A stretch of DNA of 64,000 nt from the NCBI GenBank assembly GCA_026210745.1, contig CP110630.1:5642001-5706000 (forward strand). The letters run 5' to 3'. Shown here piece by piece: positions 35,334 through 46,400 of the stretch. Made by a program: the position numbers and the translations under genes. Positions within the stretch are counted from its first letter, which is position 1, and the number at the start of each line of letters is the position of its first letter. The notes under the pieces are model-generated. The model was not told the origin of the DNA, made no database searches, and worked only from the letters and a program-made list of their open reading frames with translations. Origin of the DNA: Exobasidium rhododendri (Eukaryota; Basidiomycota; Exobasidiomycetes; Exobasidiales; Exobasidiaceae).

Positions 35334-36737
35334 ATGCAGGCTTGGCAATGTTCACTAGCGCCACTCCCTCCACCAAAAGAAGCACCTGTAGCGGGAGGAG
35401 ACTTTGAAACGGGAAGGCGGTGTATGCATCCTTCTCCCCAAGAAAAGTGGGATGAGAACAAGCGTCTTGACCACCTCACTGCTGCTGCCATGGGCTCCAC
35501 TCAGAGAGAAGAGGTGTTTCCTCCCCCGCCCCCGTATGAGCCGACTGCCAGTGAGAACCATCACTACCAACCCCCTCCAGGGCCACCCCCTCCTGCAGCA
35601 CCTTGTTCAGTGCAACCAGAGAGGTCAGATACTGTAGCACCAAATACGTACGCACCTCCTCCTGATGCTCCACCTACACCTACTGCAGTGACCGGAACAC
35701 CTTCACTGGGTAATGCCCCTCCCATATATGAGCCTTTCTCTTTCTCAACGGCCTACCAAAGGTCCCACCAGTCCAATGCCCCCAAGTGGCATTCACCACC
35801 TACGTACAATATTTACCATGACACCAAGAGTGCGACTCTGACTTTACATATTGCTCTTCCATCGACCGAACCACCTTGTGCATGCTCAAATGATTTCCAG
35901 TGCAGCTGTAAAAGAAGAAGACCGGTCATCTGGCAGGCAAATTCTTCCTCAAGTCGGTCGTCCAGAAGAATGACCGTCGAACTACAAAGATTGTCACCCT
36001 TTAGTGGGTCTCGACAGGCAGCATACCAAGCAAGCAATGATGGCGGTCTCGTCGGGTCTTCCTCCTCTTCTTCACTGACAGTGAAAGACGACAGGGGAAA
36101 AGTACGAACTCAAATCAAGAAGAAAGCAGACGTATGGTTTTTTAAAGAGTGCGTAGCCCAGATTCACTCGGACTGTATGAAAAGAGTAGAGTAACAAGGA
36201 CTAACAGAGAAGGAATTTTGCAGCCTGGATGGTAAGATGAATACTTGGACAAAGCACGCCAAGAGGCTTGAATTGACAAACGAGAGGAATATGCCAATCG
36301 CAATCCTGCACACCAGCATACCCGCCCGATTGGAGTTGACCGCGTTTGCTTGGGGTCGAATGCCAAGTGATCAGATCGAATGCGACTTCCCCGCTTGTAG
36401 TCTGCTGCCCCTCTTTGGTTTTGTGTTTCGCTGTCAAGACGTGAGTTGGCCTGAATCAGTGTCGTCAAGGCCGAATCAGCTGATTCCCGCTTCCCGGCCC
36501 TAGTGCACCGAGCAGGGAGATGAAAGCTTTGATATCTGCGAACCGCACCTATTCACCGAATGCAGGGATCATGACCAGTCCCACCGCTTCCTCCGGCAAC
36601 CAAGACCTTTTGTCAAATTCGATGACAGAGTCCGAGAGACACCCTTGCTCCAGGCCAAGGACATGGAAGAGGAAAGACGGATGCATGAACTAGTTATCAT
36701 GACCCTTGCTTGTGTTCTCCTCGATTCACGGTCTTAG
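35334..36737 (+). CDS. Unassigned Pro-rich protein with three PPxY motifs
   Basis: No family recognised. Three exons (35334-36148, 36224-36440, 36504-36737) with 75- and 63-nt introns join in phase to 421 residues; the first intron uses donor GTGCGT and contains a good branch site (ggactaacag). The N-terminal 160 residues are Pro-rich and carry PPPY (65-68), PPIY (129-132) and PPTY (155-158), the recognition motif of WW domains such as those of the Rsp5/Nedd4 ubiquitin ligases. A small Cys cluster (CACSNDFQCSC) at 182-192 is followed by basic and Ser-rich sequence. The C-terminal half looks folded (KADVWFFKDLDGKMNTWTKH, then RLELTNERNMPIAILH). A second in-frame start at Met53 is possible. A ligase adaptor role is inference from the PPxY motifs. 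Confidence 0.6.
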
Positions 36738-36787
36738 AATACGATTGTTCCCACACAAAGTGTTCATCCTTCAAAAGAGACGCACAT

Positions 36788-37647
36788 TCACGCCGCTGCT
36801 GATGGCGAGACTGAGTCTGAATTGACTTCACTCTTAAGCTCTTCAAAGTGCTGTCCGATTGCATCGCTTTTGACCAGGATCTCTTTCAAGTCTGCTTCCA
36901 GCCTTTCGAGTCTTTGCTTCTTTACTTTGTTCTCTTTGATCAGACTACCCCTTTCTGCTTGAATCAATTGTTTCTCTGCCTCCAGTCTGTGGAAAAGGTC
37001 ACGTCAGCTCGGTATGCTCTTAGTTGCTGGCTTCACTGACGGTGACACACCTCTTCCTTTCGCTGAGCTCGAATCGCAGTCTTGCCAACTGCAATGTGTG
37101 AGTATTTTCAAGTATGGAGTCTTGGGTGTCTTCAGTGGGGGCCCTTGTCTTAAAATCATCGAGATCGGTCAATGGAATCGTCTGATATATCGAGCTGTAG
37201 ATGAGAATTTCGTGAGATGTGCGCCTTTCTCTGCTCCACAGACGGATCAAGCTTACCGAAAGTCTCTACACATTCGAATCTCTTCTTCCAAATGTCTCTT
37301 TTGGTACTTCAGATTTTGCAATGCGAGACTGCGATCATCAACCTCCAACCGAGCCTCTGCCACTTTGCGCTTGCCCGTTCGACTGTCGTCGTTCGCTATC
37401 CGGGTGACCGATCGAAGTTGACTGAAGATGGAGATTGAGCTGCTTAGTAGCTCGAGTCTTTCGGTAGTATCTATTGACTCTGCAGTTGCTGGCATCGATA
37501 CGGTTCTGAGGAGTTGGAGCAGATCGCTCCGCAAAACACTCGCAGACTCCGAGACACCGTATGTAGTCTGTCAATTTCACCCAGACGTCAGAAATAAGTA
37601 TCCTTTCTTTGACGTTGCAGACTCACCGCCGTGGCATCGACTGTCAT
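36788..37647 (-). CDS. THOC5: THO complex subunit 5-like coiled-coil protein
   Basis: THO couples transcription elongation to mRNA export. Four exons, 37647-37627 (21 nt), 37567-37257, 37194-37051 and 36986-36788, give 224 residues. The conserved N-terminal THOC5 region is present: LALQNLKYQKRHLEEEIRMC, then the joined RDFRSIYQTIPLTDLDDFKT, then LQLARLRFELSERKRLEAEK, and a coiled coil ending near IGQHFEEL. It matches only the N-terminal third of human THOC5, as in other fungal versions. The first exon is just seven codons (MTVDATA), supported by splice motifs and phase but short, so the start is moderately certain. Only 50 bp separate its stop from that of the PPxY gene. Head-to-head with the myosin light chain gene (289 bp). 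Confidence 0.8.
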
Positions 37648-37936
37648 GATGAAGGCACTGTGCTGGGCGATCTTATGGAATCGTACTGTAAAGGTCTATG
37701 TTCGCCTTTTGAGTCCAAGAATATGAGACAAGTTGATCTTCACACTCACGATCATGGTCTGTTGTTGTTCACGTGAGAGAGCTACACAGGGGCGCGTTGC
37801 AAATTAAGCGTCCTTTTGTGATGGTGCGTGTCATGGCCCCTGCAATTTCCCAGCAACACCATCACAACTGACACACGCATCCCTTTTCTCATCCTTGCTT
37901 GTACCGACTTCAATCTAGTCGTCACCCAATTCGATC

Positions 37937-38728
37937 ATGGTGAGTGGGTGCAAATCATTTTTGAAATGTGCTTGTGGGTAGTAGATTACTGACATCATCG
38001 CCCTTTGATTTTTTGTTGATTAGTCTGACGCAGGTGAATAATGGACATTGACGATTGCAAGGTGTTGAATGATGCTGACTGCTCTCTTCTTTTCTAATGC
38101 TGATCTGTGATACTGCAGAATACAAAGAAGCTTTTGCCCTTTTCGACAAGAAGGGAACCGGACACATTGCACGAAATTCACTTGGTGATCTGCTCCGGGC
38201 TTTGGGACAGAATCCTACTCAAGCCGAGGTTTCTGAGCTCGCTAGTGGAGCGCCGAATGACAGTGAGTTTGACAGTAGGCGGAGGGAGAGTACCAAGTGC
38301 AGTATAGCATCTCATCGACAGCTTCAACCACAGTCGACTTCCAGTCGTTCCTCAAAATATTGCATCGTCCCAATGGCTTCAAGCCTGCCGGCACCCCTGG
38401 TAAGTAGTGCCTCGTCCATGCGCGGGAGTTACCTCTTGACTGATACTCCACACGCCTTCAGAGGAGTTCATTCGTGGCTTCCAGGTATTTGACAAAGAAG
38501 GAAACGGCTACATTGGTGCCGGTGAACTTCGATACGTTCTGACCAGCTTGGGAGAGAAGCTGAGTGATGACGAGGTCGATGAACTTCTCAAAGGTGTACA
38601 GGTTGGAAGGTAAGAGTCGCGAAATAACTTGGATTCTGTGTCTTTGTGTGGTAGCTAACATGTCTATTAATCACAGCGACGGGAACATCAACTACGAGTC
38701 ATTCGTCCGTCAGATTCTCAGCCAGTAG
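37937..38728 (+). CDS. CDC4: Essential myosin light chain (Cdc4/Mlc1)
   Basis: EF-hand light chain of type II and V myosins, required for the cytokinetic ring. Six exons: 37937-37939 (the ATG alone), 38024-38033 (10 nt), 38119-38262, 38334-38399, 38462-38609 and 38677-38728, with introns of 62-85 nt, give 140 residues. Protein landmarks: [78 protein letters not shown] and [20 protein letters not shown]. These closely follow fission yeast Cdc4. Most EF loops lack the full Ca2+ ligand set, as expected for this class. The two tiny 5' exons are the only way to reach a start codon in phase and give the usual MSD-type N-terminus. Confidence 0.93.
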
Positions 38729-39037
38729 AGAGGTGAACGTTGTTCTTCCTCCCCAACTAAAACCCGATGCAAGTAATCTTACCTCTCACTCGCTCGCTCT
38801 TTCTCTTTCTCCTCTCCTTGTAATCGTACGTATATTATTTTATTGGACTCGGATCGACCGAATGGAATTTGGCAAGATTAGAAAGGACACGATGCAGTCA
38901 TTATCTGTCTAGTAGACAAAATCGCTGCGGCCGCTCAGCTATGCTTTGCACCATTTTACTCGATCGTCCTCCTTTTGCATTCCTGCAGCTTCCCTTCATG
39001 ATGCGCAAAACAGGTCGCCATCCTCCAATCTGGGTCC
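38729..39037. other. Convergent intergenic region, CDC4 / IRC22 3' ends
   Basis: 309 bp containing C/T-rich sequence (about 38785-38820) and an AT-rich patch (tatattattttattgg near 38832). It presumably contains both polyadenylation regions. No gene seen. Confidence 0.6.
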
Positions 39038-39983
39038 TTACTTCTTTGACGAGTTGGTTCGACTGGACTTCGGTCGAGGGCTGCTAGCTCCTGATCTAGA
39101 CTTGAGATGATGCTCAGGGATCCAGCTTTCATCGTAAGAGGAAGAAGAAGCGGTGGAAGTGGACATTGGCTGACCTCTTGTGGAAGTGGCAGTACCCTTT
39201 GGAAGGGCTTTCGCATCTGCCTGACGATCCTTTCGCTTGTTGATAGAAGCGGAGCCTGGGAATTGCTTGGAAGCCCACTGGATTGCGATCAGAACAATGC
39301 CGGCCATGATAGCATACAACGAAAGCAGTTGCGCGTCGAACCAGCTCTTCTTCGGCTCAATCACAGTCACTGTACCGGTGTAGGCGTGGATGTTGTGCTT
39401 CTTTCCTGTCTGCTGAAGAGGTCAAAGAGGAAATGGGACAGTGTCAGGGAAGTGGAGCTTTCTCATGCTAAGAACGTGACTTCTGCACTCACAGCATCAT
39501 TTACTACAAGACGGAACTCTACACCCAATTGCTGGGGCTTGAATTCGGGAAAGAAATCGAAAGGTACCTGGACTGGCTTTCCATCGGTGGGCTTGAGGGG
39601 AAGTGATTTGAATCGTGTGGTTGTCATCTAAGAGTTGGAGGGGTAATTATACACTATTGAGCCACAACTTGCTAGCAATTTCTTGAGAGGAACGGGGCAA
39701 AACTCACGTTTCTCATCACAAAGCCCTTCTTGCCCTCTTTGTTCCTATTCAGGAAGGCACCAGAGATACTTTCCAGGGTCAAGATGCGGTCGGAGTCTGC
39801 TCCCGTTCGAGGTGGACTGATGGTGAAGACGACTCGATTGGCTTGGCCATTGGACACTCGAGAGAAAGCGTCATTGGGAAAGGTCGTCTGGATGGTCAAG
39901 TCAGGCGTATCGTCTGCCTGTGCCGCCACAGTAGACAGCAATGCAAGTGCAGGGATAGCGAGAATCGTGTTGAAGACCTTCAT
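39038..39983 (-). CDS. IRC22: Translocon-associated protein alpha-like (IRC22)
   Basis: Single-pass ER membrane protein related to TRAP-alpha/SSR1 at the Sec61 translocon. Three exons (39983-39708, 39627-39493, 39409-39038), introns 80 and 83 nt, all phase 0, give 260 residues. The N-terminal signal peptide is FNTILAIPALALLSTVAAQA. The lumenal beta-sandwich includes NDAFSRVSNGQANRVVFTIS, LTLESISGAFLNRNKEGKKG and VPFDFFPEFKPQQLGVEFRL, the last being a TRAP-alpha hallmark. The membrane segment is SLYAIMAGIVLIAIQWA near residue 170, followed by a basic, Ser-rich cytosolic tail ending KK. The tandem CAGCAG acceptor could give one extra Gln. Divergent from the acetoacetyl-CoA synthetase gene. Confidence 0.88.
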
Positions 39984-40304
39984 TTCTGGATCGAGTGCAG
40001 TAACAAGGTGGTGATGATGTAGGTGAGATAGGAAAGCAACAAGCAAGCCTGGAGACAACACAGCTTTCGGGGCACGTCTTCTTCTTTTTCTCAGTGCGTC
40101 ACCAGGTCTGGAGCTGCTACTCCACAGCCACGCGACTAGGTGGCAACTTAGCCCCATACCCGGTGGGATAGTCGTAGATAGACATTGGGCAATGCTTCCA
40201 TTCTTAGTCTCCCTTTATCCGACCCCGTTTAAGTTAAGATATAAGATGTGGTCGCGAGGGTGTCAGTGTCGAGAAACACTTCCCCGCATTCTCCATTTGC
40301 TTGT
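39984..40304. promoter_or_regulatory. Shared divergent promoter region, IRC22 / AACS
   Basis: 321 bp between the start codons. An ATG at 40246 is out of frame with AACS and reads only a short frame. No specific element identified. Confidence 0.5.
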
Positions 40305-42504
40305 ATGGCGCCTGTAGAGCATCCTTCAGCGCTAGGCGACTTGGTGTTCACTCCCGCTTCACCTGAAAAGACGCGGATAGAAGCCTTTCGACGTAGTATT
40401 GCTGCAAGATACAATGTCGAGCTACCAGATTATCCAGCATTTTGGAGGTGGTCTTGCCAAAATCCCGTGTCATTCTGGAAAGAGTGTTGGGAGGAAGTGG
40501 ACATCATAGCCAGCAAGATCGGCGATTATGTTCTCGACTCGAATGCTAAGATGTACCCTCCACCACAATGGTTCCAGGGTGCCCGATTGAATGTCGCGGA
40601 GAATTGGCTCAGGCATTCACTCCCCTCTTCCAAATTGCTTGACTCGACTGCTCTTATTCAAGCCTGTGAAGCAGACACATCCTCACCCAACGACTTCTTC
40701 GTCACGACTACGACCCAAAGAGAGCTACGAAGTCAAGTCGCATGCGCTGTTCATGCCTTGCGAAAGCGTGGTGTCACAGTAGGAGACCGAGTAGGAAGCT
40801 ACTCTTCTAATTGCACTGCCAATGTCGTCGCTCTATTGGCAACAGCTGCAATCGGCGCTGTCTGGGTCTCCAGTGCAGCAGATTTTGCTCCTCAGGGAGT
40901 TCTCGAAAGGATGGAGACTGTCCGACCAAAGGTCTTGTTCGGAGTAGATGGCGTTAGGTATAATGGTCGAATCCATGATCATATTGGCAAGGTGGCAGAG
41001 GTTGTGCGAGGTCTTCATGCCAGTCATACTGCTGATCAGCAAGCATTAGAAGCCGTCATCATCGTTCCGTATATGTCTCAGATTGGTGGCGGCAGCAGTA
41101 CTAGCGGCAGCAGCACCAATAGTAAAGCTGATGATGATTGGATCGCTTGGGAGGACTTGTTACACGAAGGTATTGAGAAAGAACGTGGTGACATTGACTT
41201 TGAACAGCTCGACTTCAATCATCCACTGTGGATTCTATTCTCTTCAGGAACAACTGGCAAACCTAAAGCGATACAGCATCGAGCAGGAGGAATGCTCCTC
41301 CAGCTAGCCAAAGAGCACCTTCTCCACGGCGGGATGACCTCCAAAGATGTCTTCTTCCAATATACTACACCTGGCTGGATGATGTTTAATTTCCTGGTAG
41401 GAGGACTGATTTCAGGAGCGCCTCTAGTCTTGTTCGATGGCTCGCCTCTGCGGCCAGCCTCAACGCTGTGGGCACTCGCTGATCAGCTCGGTATCACAGT
41501 CTTTGGCACTAGTGCAGCTTACATTGCCGCATTGGAGAAGAGTGGCTTCGAGCCGAGGAAGGTATATCCCAACCTCAAAGTGACGCAGATTTTGTCTACC
41601 GGATCGCCATTGCGAGCGGACCTCTACTCCTTCGTGAACATAGCGATAGGCGAGAACATACTAGTGGGCTCCATCACTGGTGGAACAGACATCTGCTCTC
41701 TCTTTGCCGGTCACAATGTCGCACTGCCAGTCTACGCAGGGGAAATTCAAGCAAGAAATCTGGGAATGAACGTCGACGTTTTTGACGATTCTGGTAATTC
41801 AATCCTGCCTGGAGAGGGATCTGGTGACTTGGTGTGCAAGACTCCCTTTCCAGCTCAACCTCTATGCTTCTTTGGGAAAGATACAGAGACTCGTCACTTT
41901 GAAACGTACTACTCCCAATTTCCTAACGTGTGGTATCATGGTGACTATGTAGCAATTTCGAGACATGAAGGATTGGTGATGTTGGGCAGGAGTGACGGTA
42001 TACTAAACCCAAGTGGCATTCGATTCGGATCAAGTGAAATTTATGAAGTGTTGGAGGATAGGAAAGCAGGTGATGACATCCTCGGTCAGATCTCTCATTC
42101 TTTGGTCTGCTCGCTAAAGACACCAAAGGGAGATGACGAGGTGGTCGTGCTTTTCCTGGTTCTCAAGGGAGTTATCTCGGAGGAGGCATGGCTCGAGTTG
42201 CAGAACACTGTCAAGAAGTCGATTCGAGAGAAGAGGAGTGCTCGACATGTTCCTGCATATATTGTACAGATCGAAGGTGTACCGCTGACACTCAACGGGA
42301 AGCTGGCGGAAGTGCCTGCCAAGAAGAGTGAGTGCCGTTCTGAAGGAGACTGCTGAGCAATAATCTGACCAACTCTACCTCTCGGATGCTTCAGTCATCA
42401 ACGGGACACCACTGAGCAACATCAATCGAGCGACCCTACAGAACCCCTCCATCCTGGAAGCATACGTGAAAGCAGGCGAACATTTGCGAAATCAGATGTC
42501 GTGA
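40305..42504 (+). CDS. Acetoacetyl-CoA synthetase
   Basis: Activates acetoacetate to acetoacetyl-CoA with ATP, feeding sterol synthesis or ketone and leucine carbon recovery. Two exons (40305-42327, 42395-42504) over a 67-nt intron give 710 residues, slightly longer than human AACS. The N-terminal ACAS segment is YPAFWRWSCQNPVSFWKECW. The adenylate-forming P-loop ILFSSGTTGKPKAIQHRAGG is near residue 308. WYHGDYVAISRHEGLVMLGR and SDGILNPSGIRFGSSEIYEV are the hinge region, and TLNGKLAEVPAKK holds the catalytic Lys. The small last exon restores the family C-terminus (INGTPLSNINRATLQNPSIL). The start is the first ATG in frame. Tail-to-tail with the isomerase gene, 68 bp apart. Confidence 0.94.
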
Positions 42505-42572
42505 TAAAACCTAACTCTATTTCATTCTTAAAAACAATTTCGCTGTACAAAAGACATATTAGATTCATTTCT

Positions 42573-43116
42573 TCACTCTTCGTACGAGCAAATAGCCTTG
42601 ACCTTCTCAGCGCTGGCACTCTTTGGGTCAAAGACGTGACCGAGCCACTGCTTTGCCAACATTCGAGCCAACTCGATTCCAACAACTCGTTGACCCATGC
42701 AGAGCACTTGGGCGTCATTGCTCATGACACTACGCTCTACGCTGAAAGGGTCGTGTGCAGTGACAGCTCGAATTCCTTTGACTTTGTTTGCGCTGATAGC
42801 AACACCAAGTCCAGTACCACAGATGAAGAGTCCTCGATCTGCCTCTCCAGAGGCGATCATCTTGGCGGCATTTACAGCAGTGTGAGGGTATGCTGCACAA
42901 AAGAAGTAATCAAGGCAGATTGTCTCAGTTGCCAAACAGAGAAATACGTTGCATGAGTGCACGCAACTCACCAGTCTTATCTGTGGAAGCGTTCACTCCA
43001 ACATCAACGACACTTGCGACTCGAGGATCTTTCTCTAAGTCTCCCTTGATGATGTTCTTGTAGTCTACACCAGCGTCGTCGCAGGCCATCACTATCTTCC
43101 ACGCGGTGCCTGTCAT
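42573..43116 (-). CDS. RpiB/LacAB-family sugar-phosphate isomerase
   Basis: Aldose-ketose isomerase of the RpiB fold. Fungal members are annotated as ribose-5-phosphate isomerase B or as erythrulose-4-phosphate isomerase; the substrate cannot be told from sequence. Two exons (43116-42972, 42892-42573) over a 79-nt intron give 154 residues. Family marks: MACDDAG at the N-terminus, [30 protein letters not shown], then [20 protein letters not shown] with the active-site Cys and anion hole, and [13 protein letters not shown]. The intron lies just before AYPHTA, where bacterial proteins have the DYP block. Start chosen at the ATG giving [14 protein letters not shown]. The shared promoter with COG7 is 355 bp. 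Confidence 0.88.
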
Positions 43117-43471
43117 GCTGTTAATATGAAGGAATGTGCTACGTGAGGTATAGAAGTCAGGGACAAGGTTGGTTGGGAAGAAGAAAGGTGATTTAGCGCC
43201 GAGTGGTCGAAGGATCATGCACTTCTAGAAAAACGACCGCGCGGAGTGGCAAAGTGCTGATGTGGAGGAGGATTAAGCACGCTGTTAAACCATGTGGCCA
43301 TCAGACCATACTTTCGCGCCCGAGAAGGTTGATGTGCTTCGCTACACGTAACGCACTGTACCGTACGAAGCTCTCACAGGCAGGAGTGCGAAGTAACATT
43401 CATTGCCGGGAGAACCTAGTACAGGGTAAGGTCCACTGATGGTTTCGACAAGGTGAGGGAAGCCAAGCAGC
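43117..43471. promoter_or_regulatory. Shared divergent promoter region, RpiB-type isomerase / COG7
   Basis: 355 bp between start codons. The minus frame of the isomerase stays open a further 100 nt upstream, but without family similarity. No specific element identified. Confidence 0.5.
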
Positions 43472-46400
43472 ATGAATCAGAATGGATCGGCCGATCAGTC
43501 GTCACCTTCAAGACCAAGCGCATCTCGTCCAGCCGGGTCGAGCAATGGAGCTGGATCAGTAGAGATCATCAGACGCAATGCAGGACATCGTCACCAAACA
43601 TCTCATCATCAGACAATCGATCCCCTGATTGAAAGTCTAGATGGGCACGATGAAGCGGAGAGCTGGCTGAACGAGACCATCAACCTACGGCGAGCTGGAA
43701 AAGTGGTGCCTACTTCTGCGTTGCACCTCAAAGTAGAAAGCATGAATGGGGCCGATTCTAGCCCTTCTTCAAGCAACGCACCACAATCTTCGAGTGACCT
43801 TAACATGCTGGAGTCTCATCTATCTTCACTCTCGACTACACTCACCTTCTCCCGGCAGGACACACTATCGGTGATTGACAGCACAATCTCAAATGTTACT
43901 AACGCGATACCCAAGTTGGGCCTGGAACTGAGGCTGATGAAGGATGCCGCTTTGACACTGAAGGCCAGCATCGACAACTTAAGACGGCAAGCTCTCAACC
44001 CTACCAGCATCTCTTCAAATGACCAGCAAGCTTCTTCTTCTTCTTCTTCTTCCTCTTCTAGCAACACCGCCTCTGAAGCTTTGCAGCGACTCTCGGCGCT
44101 TTCCACTTTACACTCTCGAATGTCTGCAGCAAGAGATGTCTTGAGCCTGGCTGAATCTTGGTCGACTTTATCGGCAGATGTGACGTCTTTCCTCAGCGAA
44201 TCGAAGTTTGCATCCGCCTGTTCACGACTAGCAGGAACGAAGTCGTCACTGTCGGTCTTTGAAAGGACTCCCGAATATGAGAGCCGCAAGATACTCTTCG
44301 AAGGTCTGTGTGACTCGCTGATCGGCGGCATTCTTCCTTCTCTGGCAAATGCTGTCAAGGAGAAGAACGTCTTCGATTCACAGCAGATAGCAGAAATCTT
44401 CGTCAAGATCGGTAGGGAAGACCAATTTGCTGAGCGCTGGAGAAGCCTTAGAACGGAATCTTGGCTATTGCAATGGAAAAATGCCAGGATAGGGGAAGAA
44501 ATGGGTGGCAGAAATGAGAACGCTACTCATTTCGTTTACTTTGTGCCCACAGCATACGATGACTTTCGCGAACTTCTCAATGAAGAGACAATGTTTGCTC
44601 CCTCATTGTTCCCAAAAGATCCTCGCAAAAGCATGGAGTTGTTCACGTCTTCCGCACAGCTGGCACTGGAACCTTCTTTTCAATCACGACTTCTTTCATC
44701 GATGCAGCAGCATGAGCATGAAGGGCTTCTTGTACTTGTCCGCATTCACACCGCTATCAAAGATGCGATCATAGGCTTCTCGAAGGCTCTAAGTAGAGTT
44801 GAAGCAGGGTCGGAAAGGCCAGGCAGTGTGTCGCCGACACAAACGCTGAATGGACCCATCGTCGACCACAGTCCGATTGCAATGAGCCCCTTGAACGAGC
44901 ACAAGCAGATGGGCACTGCGTCGCAATCGCCTATTAGTCCCAATGCCACAAGACCTCGCTTGTCATCATCCCACAGTCGAAAATTGAGCCATCGACGACT
45001 GAACGTCAACCTCGCCGCTCCAAATGCCAAGTCGAGCTCAAATTCAGACGCACAAGACGACTTCTTCCAGAATGGCAACTCGATTGTCAGGCAGAGCACA
45101 TCTAATACCCTGCTAGGTTACCTACCGGAGCCGTCGGATTGGGAGAGGATATTGTTGGACCCGATAGTGGAATTTCAATTGGACTACGGCCATCTTGAGG
45201 CAACGTTCCTCACAAAGGAAGCAGCGAAGGCGTCGAGAGCAAACGAAGCAGCAGCAGCAACAGCACCAAGGATGGGTGCGAATGCGAATTTTGACTCATT
45301 ATTATTAGGAGCACAGATTGGGAATCTGCTTTGGGAGGATTGCAAGATGGTCAGAACATTAGCTGAAGATGCTACGCAACGGAGTGTCTCTCTCATGTAT
45401 GGCCTTGCAAGCGCAGAATTGATCGCTAGTCTTGATCAAGTCTATGTGCAGATCTTCGAGAAGTTTCGACGGAGGGTGGAGGAGAGGTCGAAGGGTGTGG
45501 TGGAGGCCGCGAGAAGGCAGGCTAGTGGTAGGCTTGACTCTACCCGTGAAGGCCTTCAGAACTCTTCCTCTGTAGAAGAAGATCAATGGAAGGCGATTGA
45601 AGAGAGTGTCGGGCTCTTGTCGATTATGCATCAAGCAGAGCAGTCTATAGAAGCTGTGGAGAGACACGTCGCCGAACAGCTAAAAGATGTAGGAGAAATG
45701 ATACTGAACGCGGCGACTACCTCGGGGTACGATGCCATGCTTCGATTGTGCGGTCACGGCTCCCCCCAAGGTACCACAAAGACACCTCTGGCTGTGCTGA
45801 TTAGGAGGTATTCCACCCCTCTAGAATCTGGAAGCCTATTCCGCGTGTTAGAGGGTGCTCGTATGGTGGCAAGGGAGTCGAGGAACACAACGAGCACGCT
45901 CGTAAAACGTCAAGATTTGCTGGTCGAGTCCAAGTTCACCCTCATGAAACAAATTGATGTGGTACAAAATCACCTCATCGACATGACTCTAGCCCCTCTG
46001 ATGTCTTACCTGGAATTGTACACGCAACTGCCAATCTGGGAGGCTTCCCGACTACCTGGCTCTGTCAACGAGTACGAGTTGACCATGCCGACGTTCAGCT
46101 TGAGTCCTACAGAAGAAATGAGCCGGATCGGGGAAGGTCTGCTTGACTTGCCAAGACTCCTGGAGGCCTGGAGTGACAACGACGATCTACGTTGGGCAGT
46201 GAAGAGTGTCTCATCGATTGCATTGAAGGAGAAGGAGTTTGAGGCAGAGGGAGCGTCACGATCAGCAGAGCAAGTGGAAGCCTCGACAGGCTCAAGTAGC
46301 CCGGTGCAAAGCAACAAGCGTATGTCCTTCCATCCATCCTCTTCCTCTCCCGTGGTAGATCGACGATCCGGGTCCCATCGACACACGGCATCGTTGGCAG

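Noticed and set aside
43816-44406. Minus frame of 196 codons opposite COG7
   Set aside because: Glu/Ser-rich mirror of COG7 codons, including its poly-Ser tract; no independent support.
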